In this document: piece by piece, positions 33,115 through 43,767 of the stretch | Layout: each line of letters opens with the position of its first letter | Numbering within the stretch: position 1 is the first letter of the stretch | Origin: Stentor coeruleus | Lineage: Eukaryota > Ciliophora > Heterotrichea > Heterotrichida > Stentoridae | Direction: 5' to 3' | NCBI GenBank assembly: GCA_001970955.1 | Contig: MPUH01000162.1 | Coordinates: 28,355-92,354, forward strand | Length of the DNA: 64,000 bases | Notes under the pieces: model-generated | Seen by the model: only the letters and a program-made list of their open reading frames with translations | What the model was told of the DNA's origin: nothing | Databases searched by the model: none | Program-made: the position numbers and the translations under genes

Positions 33115-33342
33115 AATTTCCTTTTAGCTTATGTTTAATTCAATGTTTGAGAAGACAGGTAGGAAGTCTTGAAAGCAAGACTATGATTTATCCTCAATTT
33201 CTATTTCAGAGTGTCCCATCAACTTGAAATAATCAAGCCGAATCCACTCTGAACTCCGAGTTTTATTCGAAATTTTTTCTTTATATACTATAAAATGCGT
33301 AAAATTCATATGGGATTGACTAAAAAATTAAGATGGTAATAA
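33115..33342. ncRNA. Structured intergenic element, possible small RNA or 3'-end element
   Basis: Between two convergent genes lies unusually structured, less AT-rich DNA. A perfect 7-bp hairpin sits at 33165-33182 (AGTCTTG, loop AAAG, CAAGACT). A second, nested structure spans 33206-33254: an outer 9-bp stem (TTCAGAGTG with CACTCTGAA) encloses an inner 5-bp stem (CTTGA with TCAAG, 33224-33238). It has no clear snoRNA, tRNA or SRP boxes. It could be a small RNA gene or shared 3'-end signal. Confidence 0.3.
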
Positions 33343-36300
33343 TTAATTCTCTTTCATTGAAATATTCTCTAATGTTTGCCTTACTATAGGGTTTTCATTA
33401 CCCATTTCTTTAAGAGAATAAGGAGATACACATAAACTGTGACTTACATCTTTAGTCTTGTAGATACCTACAAGTTGATCAGCAACTTCAAACATTTGAT
33501 ATCGAAGGGAGACGACTATAAATTGAGCATTTTTAGTCTCACCTTTGATATAATTTGCTATTACTGAAACATTTTGGAAATCTAAAGCTGCATCTACTTC
33601 ATCCATTACATATAAAGAATTAGGCTTGTAATGATGAAGGGCAAATACTAAGGCAAGTGAACTTAAAGTTTTTTCACCTCCTGAAAGATTAGCCATTTTT
33701 TTCCAGTTTTTTGATGGAGGCCTTACAGTGAATACAATACCTTCAGAGAAAGGGTCAGTAGAATCAGCGAATTCTAACTCTGCATTTCCCCCACGGGTTA
33801 GTTTTGTATACATTTCTCTGAGTTTTTCGGATATTTCTCTGAAACCTTTTGTGAATTCGTTGAACCTTTTGTTTTTGAAATCAGTGTATAAGGTTTTAAG
33901 GTCGTTTTCTTTTTGCTTGGCTTCGTTTAAGATGTTTTCTTTTTGGTTTTTATCATCGGATTTCTGTTTGTATTCTTGGATGACATTTAGATTGGGTCTA
34001 TTGGAAGATAGTTCAGCTTCGATGTATTTTTCTATATCTTCAATTATCTTGATTTTAGGGATTAGTTCGTTAAGCTCAGCTTCAGATGCATCCCAGTCTA
34101 CAGGACGGATAAGATTACTCCTTTCTTCACCTAAACGATTTTTCCTACTTTGATGTTCAAGATTTGATTGGTTTTGCTGATCAAGGACCATGCCTTGTAG
34201 AAAATTGGAATAATCTCTTTCAATATTCTTATAATCCTCAATTGTATGCTCCAGTTTAATCTGCCATTTTTGAATTTCATCTGATACTGCCTTCAGCTCC
34301 CCAGCCAATTCCTTCTTTTTCTGCTTGACTAAATCTCTAGATTTTAATATATCATCAAATTGTTTAGTAATTTCCATTTTTTGCGCCTCCAGTTCATTTA
34401 TTTTATTTTCTTTTTCTTGTACTAAAACAGTAAGATTTTCCATCTCTGCAACTTTTTCATGAGCTTTCTGTGTATACTCATTTCTTTCTTTATTAACTTT
34501 ATCATATTGTCTTTTATTTTCCTCTAACTCAGCCGCATCTTTTTCCAGTTGTTTTGTCCTTGTTTCAATATCTTTTTTTCTTTGAACAAGTGTTGCTTCA
34601 GCTTTAGAAAACGCTTTTTCTGATGCTTCTTCTTCAGTTAAAAGTCTTTTAACCTCTGCTTTCAAAGTCCTAAACTCATTTCCAGCAGCTTCTTCAATTC
34701 TCCCATCAATATCAGTAATAAGTGCATCTTTTTTCTTTATAATAATTTCAGTTTTATTAACACTTTCAGTTATTTTACCTAAAAGTGTTTGAAGTTTTTT
34801 AACTTGAGCATGCATATCATCAATAGATCTAGCATTTAAAGTATCTAATCTTCCTTTCATAGCATTAAGTCTTTCTATAAGTGAATTAAGATTATTATTC
34901 ACAAGGTTGATTTTCTGTTTATATTCCCTTTCTCTTTTTTTATATTCATTAATCTCAGTTTCCAATTCGCTTTTTTCCTTATTAATATTCTCAAGTTCTT
35001 CTTGAATATTTTTATATTCTCTTTTTACAGCTTGTATATCAACTTCAAGTACTGATTTACTATGACCAATAATCTTCATTTTACCTTTAGTAGGGTTAGC
35101 AAAACCTCTCATTTCACCACTTGGGTTTATGATATCCCCATCTTTAGTCACAACTTTATATCTTTTTTCCCCTAATGCTATTCTCCTAGCATCTTCTATG
35201 TTATTAGTAAAAAGTGTATCGTTAAATACATGATAAAATGCATGTCTAAATCGATTATCAGTAATTTGTATTTGATCAAATAATCTAACAGCTTCAGTAC
35301 TTGGACAAGTAAAATTTTTAATATATCGATCGTTGTTATTCATTTTTTCTAAGACGATAATACTAACTTTACCTAGGTTTTTTTCCCTGACATAATTGAT
35401 AACTTCATTACCATTTGACACTGTATCAACGACTATATAATCTAAGCCTCCAATAGCTGTTGATACAGCAATATCATATGTAGAGTTTATTGAACCCAAA
35501 TCACCAAGTCTTCCATGAACACCTAAGAGTCTTTTTTCCATTTTTGCTCTAAGAATTTCACTTAGTTGGCTTTTAGTCTCATATGCTTTTTTTTCTTCCC
35601 TTTCGTAACAGGTAATTTTATCCCCAGCTATTCTTAAAGCTTGATTTTTTTCTAATGCTTTAGCTTTCAAAGCTTCTAGTCTCTCTTGCTTATCTGTTGT
35701 ATCTTTAATAAAATTACTAGAAACTTCTTTAGTCTCATTAAGTTCTTTTTGAGCTTTTTCTATATTCTCTTCTATAGTCCTTATGCTTTGTATCGCATTT
35801 TCTTTTTCAATATCACTGCTTTTGATTTCTTTTTCTAACTCAGCAATCTCGTTTATTTTTGAATCCTTTTCACTCACAAGTTTATTCATTTCCCTTTTAA
35901 TTGGTGCCCGCTCATTTTCTAACACTTTTTTCTTTGTTTGTAACTCTTGGGTGATTTGTTCAATTTCTACCTCTTTTACATGAAATTCCTGTTCTTTAGC
36001 TTGACGAAGATCTTTGATTTGACGTAGCAATTCAGCTTTTTCAGGTATTCCTTGACTTAACACAGTTATATCTTTATTAATATCACTACATCTTTTTGTA
36101 TTGATTTCTATTTCTTTTTCAAGATTTTCCATAGAGCTTTTTAAGAGTTTTAAGGTTTCAACAGTTTTCGCATCTTTAGTCAAAGTGGCATTGATTGATT
36201 TTTGTAATTCCGCAATTTTACGTCTAACATTTTCGCGTTCGTTTACTTTTTTTTCATATTCAGCTATCGCAGACTCATTTTCTTTTCTTTTCTGATTAAA

Positions 36301-37152
36301 AAGTTGTTCGATTTCAGTAAGTTTTCTATCTTGATCGCTTATCCCTTCAGTAATTCTTTGCCCTTTAAGTACACGTGACTGTTTTTCTAAGCGACACTTA
36401 AGACATTTAAAACTATAAGACTCTTTCTCAGTTTCAATATACGAAACTGCTTCTTTCATAGGAGCTTCAAGTTGATCACAAACTTTTTTAATTTCTTCAA
36501 ACCTCATTTTTTTTGATGCTACATCATCACCAATTGTCTCTAATTCTTTCTCTGCTTTTTCTATATCAGGAACATATTTATCTGTTCCAATTATCTCTTC
36601 TAAATACTCTAAAAGCCCAGTTTTATTCTCATCTCCTAATGGGGCTTTAGGTTTCATCATGGCAATTTGTTCAACTTCACCTTGTAATATCAAGAATCTA
36701 TTATGTTCTAAATCTATACCTCTATATTTCAACATGCATGTAACTTCTTCATATGTTGATGTTCTTCCATCTAAACGATATTCTGAAGTATTATTTTTCT
36801 TGACAATTCTTGATAAAATTAATTTTGAATTTGGAACAGAATCATAACTATCGTTTTCCTTATCGATAATGTTGAGAAAATGTACTTCAACGCTTGCTTC
36901 TGTCAGATTTGGATGAGTGTGAGAATGATGGATGAGTTCTGAGAGTTTCTTAAGACGCATTTTTCTGGCGCGCTTTCCAAAAGCGAATAGTAAAGACTCC
37001 AGAAGGTTGGATTTTCCCGATCCATTCGGGCCAACGACTGAAGTTAAAGACTTGTGGAAGGGTCCGATAACTTTTTCTCCGGCGTAGGATTTAAAGTTCT
37101 TGAGGACTACTTTTTCGATCATAAGTCTTCCTGGGATTTTATCAATTTCCAT
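33343..37152 (-). CDS. SMC4: Condensin subunit SMC4
   Basis: A complete 1269-residue single-exon SMC protein. The N-terminal head has NFKSYAGEKVIGPFHKSL and Walker A GPNGSGKSN (41-49), and RFLILQGEVEQIAMMKPK, which is diagnostic of SMC4. Two long coiled coils flank the hinge (about 530-650, with LGVHGRLGDLGSI). The C-terminal head has the signature NLSGGEKTLSSLALVFALH and Walker B LYVMDEVDAALD. SMC4 pairs with SMC2 in condensin to compact chromosomes, relevant to micronuclear mitosis and possibly macronuclear division. Length fits the family. The upstream DNA is strongly G/T-rich on the plus strand. Confidence 0.97.
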   Translation of the reverse strand: MEIDKIPGRLMIEKVVLKNFKSYAGEKVIGPFHKSLTSVVGPNGSGKSNLLESLLFAFGKRARKMRLKKLSELIHHSHTHPNLTEASVEVHFLNIIDKENDSYDSVPNSKLILSRIVKKNNTSEYRLDGRTSTYEEVTCMLKYRGIDLEHNRFLILQGEVEQIAMMKPKAPLGDENKTGLLEYLEEIIGTDKYVPDIEKAEKELETIGDDVASKKMRFEEIKKVCDQLEAPMKEAVSYIETEKESYSFKCLKCRLEKQSRVLKGQRITEGISDQDRKLTEIEQLFNQKRKENESAIAEYEKKVNERENVRRKIAELQKSINATLTKDAKTVETLKLLKSSMENLEKEIEINTKRCSDINKDITVLSQGIPEKAELLRQIKDLRQAKEQEFHVKEVEIEQITQELQTKKKVLENERAPIKREMNKLVSEKDSKINEIAELEKEIKSSDIEKENAIQSIRTIEENIEKAQKELNETKEVSSNFIKDTTDKQERLEALKAKALEKNQALRIAGDKITCYEREEKKAYETKSQLSEILRAKMEKRLLGVHGRLGDLGSINSTYDIAVSTAIGGLDYIVVDTVSNGNEVINYVREKNLGKVSIIVLEKMNNNDRYIKNFTCPSTEAVRLFDQIQITDNRFRHAFYHVFNDTLFTNNIEDARRIALGEKRYKVVTKDGDIINPSGEMRGFANPTKGKMKIIGHSKSVLEVDIQAVKREYKNIQEELENINKEKSELETEINEYKKREREYKQKINLVNNNLNSLIERLNAMKGRLDTLNARSIDDMHAQVKKLQTLLGKITESVNKTEIIIKKKDALITDIDGRIEEAAGNEFRTLKAEVKRLLTEEEASEKAFSKAEATLVQRKKDIETRTKQLEKDAAELEENKRQYDKVNKERNEYTQKAHEKVAEMENLTVLVQEKENKINELEAQKMEITKQFDDILKSRDLVKQKKKELAGELKAVSDEIQKWQIKLEHTIEDYKNIERDYSNFLQGMVLDQQNQSNLEHQSRKNRLGEERSNLIRPVDWDASEAELNELIPKIKIIEDIEKYIEAELSSNRPNLNVIQEYKQKSDDKNQKENILNEAKQKENDLKTLYTDFKNKRFNEFTKGFREISEKLREMYTKLTRGGNAELEFADSTDPFSEGIVFTVRPPSKNWKKMANLSGGEKTLSSLALVFALHHYKPNSLYVMDEVDAALDFQNVSVIANYIKGETKNAQFIVVSLRYQMFEVADQLVGIYKTKDVSHSLCVSPYSLKEMGNENPIVRQTLENISMKEN

Positions 37153-37589
37153 TAAAATTTATATTTGAATTAAGTTGAAGCGGGGTATGCTTTGATGATT
37201 GGGTTTTGGAAATTTGTTAGGGTTTTGTGATAAGGAATTTTTGAAGAGAGGCTATGGGAAATGAGGGATTTTTTGAAAGGAGAAGCTTGGTGAGAGGATT
37301 TTTTTGAGTGGATTTTTGTTTTAGTTTTGTTAGTGTGTTTTATATGGAATTATGCTTTTTTTTTGATTATGTTTGTGTTGAGATGGTTCTTGTTAGGTAA
37401 TTTTATAGGATTCAAAATTTTTATTTTTAAGAGAAATTGTTATGATTAGAATAATAATTTAATACTTTAGGGTAAAGGAATATATCATGTTTGGCTTTTG
37501 ATAGGATATTTGTAATTTTTATAACAAAATAATCTCATGCTTTAATCACAATAAAATCTGATTAGCCTTAAAAAATATTAATTTGAATA
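37153..37589. other. Promoter side of SMC4
   Basis: Strongly G/T-rich on the plus strand for about 250 nt next to SMC4, then AT-rich 3' flank of the next gene. No gene seen. Confidence 0.5.
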
Positions 37590-38814
37590 CTAATATCTGG
37601 TCGTAAATGGGTATTGGAACTCAAACCCTTTCTTCGGAGACTCATCAAAATGTTTAACCAATTTACTCCTAGCTTCTTCAAACTCTTTCAATATTAATGA
37701 ATTCTCTATCAACTTCTCTTTCAAATTATAAACTCCACTTTTATTTTCATTTCTCTGTACTTTCTTAACACCTCCTTTATTTTTCTCAAACACCTCAGCA
37801 ATGTCATCAATTTTCGATAATATTTTCTCTTTATTATTTACATAATGATACTTTTTATTCATAATATCATATTTCTCACATATCTCTTCAAGATTATTAC
37901 AAACTTTCTCTATAAAAAGATTATCCTCATTGTTTTTTGATGTAAGGTATATGATTTTATCATTCAATTTATTTAAAAATCCAGTCTGATCCTCAGTCAT
38001 TATTTCAAATTTTTCTATAAAACTTTTTTCTGTTTCTTTATATGAATTGTGTGTGACTTGAAGTTTTTCTTTATGAATTTGTTTTAAAGCATCTAATTGG
38101 GCTTTGTGAGATTCTGTAAGTTCTTTTATATTTGCTTCATATGTCATTTGCATTTTATCTAAACCTTTGTTCCATTGAACTCTTGCGGATTCTAGTTCTG
38201 ATGACCAGTTTAGTTTGAGTTGGTTCATTTCTTCTCTAAGCATATCGTTTTCTTTCAGTAACATGTCTTTTTCTGTTAAAATAATCTCTACGTCAGAGTA
38301 TGAATTTGAATGCTTTTCACTTTTTAAATCTTCTTTATAGGATCTTATCATTCCATATGAACTTTCGATAATATCTTTGATTATGTCTAAGTTGTTGAAA
38401 ATTTTCGTTTCAAAGTCTTCGATTGCAAAAGTTATCTCAGACATGTCTTTTACATCACTTTCAAGATTTGGAAGTTGAAATCGTTCTTTAACAAAACTTT
38501 TATTTGGTGATGATCTCGCAGAATGCCTTGAATAACTTTCAGCAATGTTCCCAGTCTTTTCATAAATATTTTTCATAGTCACACTAACAAGTTTAATCAG
38601 TTTAATATACTCATTCCCATCGTTTTGTGGAACCTTCACCGAAAATGAGTTGTCAAATTTTTTAAAAGAAAAATCATTAGCCGAAAGTATCGTTGCTCTC
38701 AAACTCTGATACTTAGTCAATATATGTGAAGGCAAACTAATCGAAAACAAAATCTCTATATAAAATTTCACCTTCAGCAACCTTGAGTAGCGCAAACAAT
38801 CTATCTTGACTCAT
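37590..38814 (-). CDS. Coiled-coil protein
   Basis: A 402-residue protein in two exons. Exon 1 (38772-38814) encodes MSQDRLFALLKVAE and a 16-nt intron at 38756-38771 (GTGAAATTTTATATAG) leads into EILFSISLPSHILTKY. Residues about 1-130 are helical and mixed; residues about 165-360 form a coiled coil; the C-terminal 40 residues are basic. No family is recognised. The intron begins GTG rather than GTA, but it keeps the A six bases from the end and restores a natural start, so the model is good. Confidence 0.8.
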
Positions 38815-38949
38815 ATTTAAATATATAAATTTAAATCATAATAATTTCTTTTCTTTTAAATCTAACTCCTCTTACTCTAAATCATTTTTCGCTATAAAAA
38901 TTCTAATTTATATAAAAATTTTTTTACCGAATGATAAAAACCTGTTTAA

Positions 38950-40422
38950 ATGGCAGAAAAACCTGAAGAAAAAAAAACTTTTAGGAAAAAAGTTATCCTG
39001 CCTAGTGATAAAGATGAAACTTTAGTCAAGGTCAAACCTAAAAAAATGCCAAATTACGATGAAAAATCTGCAAATATCAGACTTAATGCTGCGGCAATTT
39101 TACGAGAAGAGGCAAGGCTAAAAAAACAGGAGGAAGAAGAAAAGAAGAGGATAGCTAATTTTATGATTGACATGCGTGATGACCGTGAGTTCGACAAGTG
39201 GCAAAAAGCTATGCGAAACAAAGATGAAATAGACAAAATTGAGAAGTTACAAGCAAGGAAAATTGAAATGGAGTTAGCACGTGAAGAAGCTATGGAAGCG
39301 CTTAAACAAAAATACACTGAGAATAAACTTCTTGCTGCTAAGATAAAAGAAACTAGTAAAAACCAGATGGAAGATATGCAAATTGAACTTGAAAAAGAAT
39401 TAGAAGATAAGAAAAAACAAGCTGTTGATATTTATGAAAGCCGTGTTAATATACAAACAGAAATAGATAAAGTTAAAGCGAATAAGAGGAAAATTAAAGA
39501 TGAACTACAGAAGGAAATACAAGAAGCAGTTAATCAGAGAAAAGAGGAAGAAGCATTAGAGAATGCTAGAAGAGATGAACTTATAAGGCAGATTAGAGAT
39601 TTAGAAAAGCAACCGATTAGTAGGATAAAAGGTTTTGATCCTAATGAGATTATGGGATTTGGGTTACTTGAGGAGATGTCTTTGGCGCAGTTGAAAGAAA
39701 GGTTAGAGTCGAGGAAAAAGGAAATTGAAGAGGAGATTGTTGTTAGAAGGGAAGAAAATATTAAAAATAAAGAAATGAAAGCACAAGATCTGACGGATAA
39801 AGTTACTAAAATCACAGAACATAGGAATATAAGAGCACAAAAGCATGAGGAAAGCAAGAAAAAAAAACAGGAGGACAAAGAAAAAAAAGAAAAAATATAT
39901 CAAGAGATGAAAGAAAAAGGTTTGCTTACAGCTTATGAGAAAATCAATGCAAAAAAACAAGCTCGTATGACTGAGCAGAAAAAGCTTGAAAAGGAACTTA
40001 AGGAAATAAAACTTAAAAGACAATATCTTAATGCAAACCGAGCTTTAGTTGAAGAAAAAGCATGGAAAGAACATGAAGCTGGAGCAGAAAGAGAAGCTAA
40101 AGATCGTCAAGCTGATGCTCTTATTAATCAAGAAAGAGTTGAAAGAATAAAACTATCTGAAGCGAACCTTAGGGCAAAAGCTGCTAAAGAGTTGGCAAAA
40201 CAGAAAGTTGGTATTGCCAAAGGCTATGAAGCAACATTAGCAGAAGCTCATGAAGAAAATGAATTCTTACAAAGAGAAGACCGAAGAGAAAAAGTTACAA
40301 AACATGATAATCAGAAAGGCTTTGAAGAGACTCATAAACAAAAAATGGAAGAAAGGCAGCCTTATACTGCTAAAATCAACAATACAAGTATTAAAAACGC
40401 CAGAACTTTGAGTAAAAAATAA
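38950..40422 (+). CDS. Charged coiled-coil protein, probably ciliary (CFAP-like)
   Basis: A 490-residue single-exon protein that is almost wholly a K/E/R-rich single helix or coiled coil of the trichohyalin/plectin-homology type, with DDREFDKWQKAMRNKDEIDK near residue 75. In the middle, residues about 225-250 hold a conserved-looking break, GFDPNEIMGFGLLEEMSLAQ, followed by LKERLESRKKEIEEE. This break reminds me of cilium/flagellum-associated proteins such as CFAP99. Such proteins sit in or on axonemal microtubules. The exact family is uncertain. The gene is divergent from the coiled-coil gene starting at 38814. Confidence 0.7.
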   Translation: MAEKPEEKKTFRKKVILPSDKDETLVKVKPKKMPNYDEKSANIRLNAAAILREEARLKKQEEEEKKRIANFMIDMRDDREFDKWQKAMRNKDEIDKIEKLQARKIEMELAREEAMEALKQKYTENKLLAAKIKETSKNQMEDMQIELEKELEDKKKQAVDIYESRVNIQTEIDKVKANKRKIKDELQKEIQEAVNQRKEEEALENARRDELIRQIRDLEKQPISRIKGFDPNEIMGFGLLEEMSLAQLKERLESRKKEIEEEIVVRREENIKNKEMKAQDLTDKVTKITEHRNIRAQKHEESKKKKQEDKEKKEKIYQEMKEKGLLTAYEKINAKKQARMTEQKKLEKELKEIKLKRQYLNANRALVEEKAWKEHEAGAEREAKDRQADALINQERVERIKLSEANLRAKAAKELAKQKVGIAKGYEATLAEAHEENEFLQREDRREKVTKHDNQKGFEETHKQKMEERQPYTAKINNTSIKNARTLSKK

Positions 40423-40585
40423 TTTAGAAATATTAAAAAATGATGTTGTAACTAGTAAAAATTATGTGAAATTATTAAAGAATAATATAGATGGTTATAG
40501 AAAAAATGGGTAACTTGGATAACATGTTAAATTTTTATAAAGTTATATTATTATTTTCTAAAATTACTATTTCTATTACTTGTCA

Positions 40586-41545
40586 TTATTTATGTTTATT
40601 TCTATTATCTAGGATATGAAAACTAATTGTAAGTGATTCATCGACACTCATCATAGCTCCTAGGTTATCAAATTCACCACAGTAGTTTGTTGCAGAAAAG
40701 ATAGTCACAAGTTTTCCATTAGCAAAATATTCATATCCATTTCAACAACTTGATGTGATCTGCATATTAATTCAAGTCCGTTTTTCCTAAGAAAACTTTC
40801 AACAGCTTTTTTCCCAAATAGATAAGAAACGCCTGCTGAGCAATCATCCCAAAATTCAATACTTACATAAAAATTTATCTAATATTTTATATATATAAAT
40901 ATTTACATACAATTTATCATCAGGGTCTCCCCATAGAATATCACACAACAAACCAGAATCAGGAACATTAGTAGGTCTTATTATTTTGTTAATTTGTTGT
41001 GGGTTGGTTAATTCAGGGCTGAGTCCACCATGAACACAAAAAATTTTTCCACTTATAATTGCAGCCAAAGGCATACAATTAAAACATTGTATAAAAGCTT
41101 TCCAAATTTTTATATTGTATTTCTTTTTACATTCATCATAAAATCCGTATATCCTGTTAATTGAACTGCATTCGTGATTACCTCTAAGTAAATATATATT
41201 GTTTGGATAATTTATTTTACAGCAAAGCAACAGAATTATTGTTTCTAAACTGTTTCTACCTCTGTCGACGTAATCTCCTAGAAATAAATAGTTTGTATTT
41301 GATATGTTGCCACCTAGGCTAAAATATTCAATAAGATCTGAGAATTGTCCATGAATATCCCCTAAAATTTTAACAGGAACTTCTATTTCTAATAGTCCAT
41401 CTTCTTGAAGAAAAATGCTGCTGGCTCTTTTACAAACCTCATATAAGTCATTTTCTGATATTTCATTACTAAGATTTTTCTTTTCATTAAAAGACTCGAT
41501 GAGCTTGCTTATAATTTCGTTTACATCAAAAAATGGTAATTCCAT
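40586..41545 (-). pseudogene. PP1-type serine/threonine phosphatase, interrupted
   Basis: Starting at ATG 41545 (MELPFFDVNEII), the frame gives the catalytic core of a PPP phosphatase: GDIHGQ, GDYVDRG, LRGNHECSSINRIYGFYDEC and CVHGGLSPE. After GDPDDKL the frame drifts into AT-rich sequence and stops. The rest of the enzyme follows in another frame ([23 protein letters not shown]) and, after a one-base slip near 40739, ends with [20 protein letters not shown]. Removing 40 nt between two TTACATA copies (40863 and 40903), or a 28-nt GT-AG stretch (40879-40906), restores the first break. All metal ligands seen are kept. It may be a recent pseudogene, misassembled, or carry an unexcised insertion. 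Confidence 0.75.
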
Positions 41546-41931
41546 ATTTATTATCACTTTATCTTTACACAAAATTATTAAAGTAACTATATCAATAATT
41601 ATAATTGATGTATTCTAAACCAATCTCCCTCCTATACTTAATGCATTTACTATTTGAAAATTAAAATATATATAAACCAAAAAAATATTAAATTTTCCCT
41701 ATATTATTTCCTATACCATTTAATTTATCTTTAAACATAACACAACATAAATACCATCAATTAAATTTAAAATCAAAATCTTATTCAAAAACAAAACTTT
41801 TTATATCAAAATCAATCTTATAAAATGTTTTCCAATCATAGTATAGTCAAGCATTTTAAACCTTTTCCTCTCAAAATCCAACCCATAATATTATTTTCTA
41901 TAAACTTAAGCAACCATCTAATCGCAAAACA
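41546..41931. other. Intergenic region
   Basis: AT-rich DNA upstream of the phosphatase and downstream of the next minus-strand gene. Nothing recognised. Confidence 0.5.
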
Positions 41932-42600
41932 TTAAACATCCATCACAGATTTAGCTTCTCTAATTGCTTGAAAGACTGAATCATAATCATTAAAGTTGTC
42001 CATAAACGAACAATAAGCTCTTTCAATATCTTCAATCTCAAATCCATACCTATCCTTCAAATCATCCTCAAGTAGACTCACTGCAAGTTGTAAAGTTTCC
42101 GTAGAATCAAGAACCCCTCCAAGTTTTTCTTTACAAAACTCCAAAGCATCTCTTATTGTCTCCATCTGTAATTCATTTCTTGGATATCCAGTAGGAGTTA
42201 TAGTTTTCATATCCGCATAAGCATCAAAAACACTTTCTTCATTTTTCAAAAGTTTCCAAGAGTCATCAAAAATCTCTCTTGTCATGCTCAAATCTTTTAG
42301 CACTTCATCAACTGTATCATTAAAAACTTTAGGAATATTAGCATAAGATTCATATACAAAATTTTCATATTCCATACTACTACGTTGGAGTTTGCGTCTT
42401 CCATTCCTAAAGATTTTTTGATGTTTTTTAAAGGCTTCTCTATATGAGGTTTTGATTTTACCAAAAATTTCGATAAGCTTTTTTTCGTTGAGGATGATTA
42501 AAGTTTGCAGTTTGCATTTGGGTTTAAAACGATAATGGTAGATTAAGAATGAACTGAGACCTATGAGTCCTCCTATAGCTAACCATTTTTTCACACCCAT
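41932..42600 (-). CDS. Membrane-anchored protein of unknown function
   Basis: A 222-residue protein. Residues 7-22 (LAIGGLIGLSSFLIYH) form one N-terminal membrane helix, followed by a basic flank (RFKPKCK), typical of a signal anchor with the C-terminal part facing the cytosol. The remaining 190 residues are soluble and helical with charged heptads. No family recognised. It could anchor a helical domain to the ER, mitochondrial outer membrane or another compartment; location is not shown. Confidence 0.65.
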   Translation of the reverse strand: MGVKKWLAIGGLIGLSSFLIYHYRFKPKCKLQTLIILNEKKLIEIFGKIKTSYREAFKKHQKIFRNGRRKLQRSSMEYENFVYESYANIPKVFNDTVDEVLKDLSMTREIFDDSWKLLKNEESVFDAYADMKTITPTGYPRNELQMETIRDALEFCKEKLGGVLDSTETLQLAVSLLEDDLKDRYGFEIEDIERAYCSFMDNFNDYDSVFQAIREAKSVMDV

Positions 42601-42664
42601 TTATATATTAGGTTAGTGAGTTTTTTTTAATATTTTCTTAAAGGACTACATGCTTTGAAGAGGA

Positions 42665-43174
42665 TTAGAAATCATTTACTGACATTCTTGGGATTTTTTT
42701 GTTTTGCCTTTTCATCATGGCAAAGTTTAGGGAGGCTTGGTTTTTGATTGTATTTACCAATTTTGACCATTCTGTGTTTTTAGATTCCATACTAGAAAAC
42801 GGGCTGTTGGAAAGAATATTTCCTTTAGATAATTCTTTATGATCTCCACTTAGATTAAATCTTACTCTTTTTTTTGGTGAAACTGAGATGATTGGAATTT
42901 TAATATCCCATTCTCTGTGTTGCTTGTTTTTGCTACTGTGATCTTTTGCTGCTGCAAGTTTAAGCTGATTTTTCATCATAATACTCACAGTTTTTTCTTT
43001 GATAGTAGATTTTGGGGAGATCAATGGTAAATGAGTTACTGGGGCTAAGGGTGTTTGATTCTGCGAGAAAAGACTGAGAGGGCGAATTATACCTCTTTTG
43101 TCAGTACTTATAAGGCTTTCTTTTGTTTGGAATGCTGATGGGGTTTTAAAATGCAATGATTGCCTTAACTGCAT
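42665..43174 (-). CDS. Basic disordered protein with PP1-docking motif
   Basis: A 169-residue single-exon protein rich in Ser, Lys and Pro with little predicted structure. Residues 101-106 are KKRVRF, a textbook RVxF motif for binding protein phosphatase 1. Proline-directed sites (SP, TP) occur several times. A PP1 regulator is a reasonable hypothesis, but RVxF matches occur by chance in basic proteins. It lies two genes away from a PP1-type phosphatase on the same strand. Confidence 0.6.
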   Translation of the reverse strand: MQLRQSLHFKTPSAFQTKESLISTDKRGIIRPLSLFSQNQTPLAPVTHLPLISPKSTIKEKTVSIMMKNQLKLAAAKDHSSKNKQHREWDIKIPIISVSPKKRVRFNLSGDHKELSKGNILSNSPFSSMESKNTEWSKLVNTIKNQASLNFAMMKRQNKKIPRMSVNDF

Positions 43175-43767
43175 ACTTTTAATATTGATTTATTTGAAGA
43201 TGTGCTGAATGTATATATGGATATATAAAAGTATTTGAAATGATGTAATGAATGATATGAAAATACATTGATGGCAAGGAAAAATTATTGAACAAAGTAT
43301 TAAAGGAATTATTATACAATAGTTTTTGTAAGTTAAGACTTTCTGATATTTAAAAGTAAAATTAGATAATAGATTTTTATGAATGTTCAATAAAACATCA
43401 AAGTAAAAGTACAAAAAATCATAAACGAATAAAGAATAAAATGATCCCCAATGTAAAACTATTCCTATAATTTACTTTAATTCAAAATTTATATTTCAAA
43501 AATGAATTCTAGAATATTCATACACCTTAAATTTCTCTAATCCAAGCATAATCTCTAAACTCCTACTCATTTTTAAATCCCAACTTTTAAAACTCATCAA
43601 CAAAAAATCTAGCTTCTTAAAACTCATAATTTCCCCTTTACATATCAGAACCAAAAAATCTAAAAATTCTTTCAAACATCCCATTCACATTTTATGCTCT
43701 TAATATCTTTACTTTTCTTATTAAATTTCATCTTCCATTTATCTCTCTTATACTATTAGATACCCAG
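43175..43767. other. Divergent promoter region
   Basis: Plus strand from about 43440 to 43760 is A/C/T-rich and nearly G-free, the 5' flank of LSM14. A 62-codon minus-strand frame at 43496-43684 beginning MGC is best explained by this composition. Confidence 0.55.

Noticed and set aside
43190-43414. 74-codon minus-strand frame with hydrophobic peptide
   Set aside because: AT-rich, Ile/Phe/Tyr-dominated peptide typical of noncoding DNA; it lies in a promoter region.
43496-43684. 62-codon minus-strand frame beginning MGCLKEF
   Set aside because: It lies wholly in the G-free plus-strand flank upstream of LSM14, a composition that makes stop-poor G/T-rich minus-strand frames by itself.
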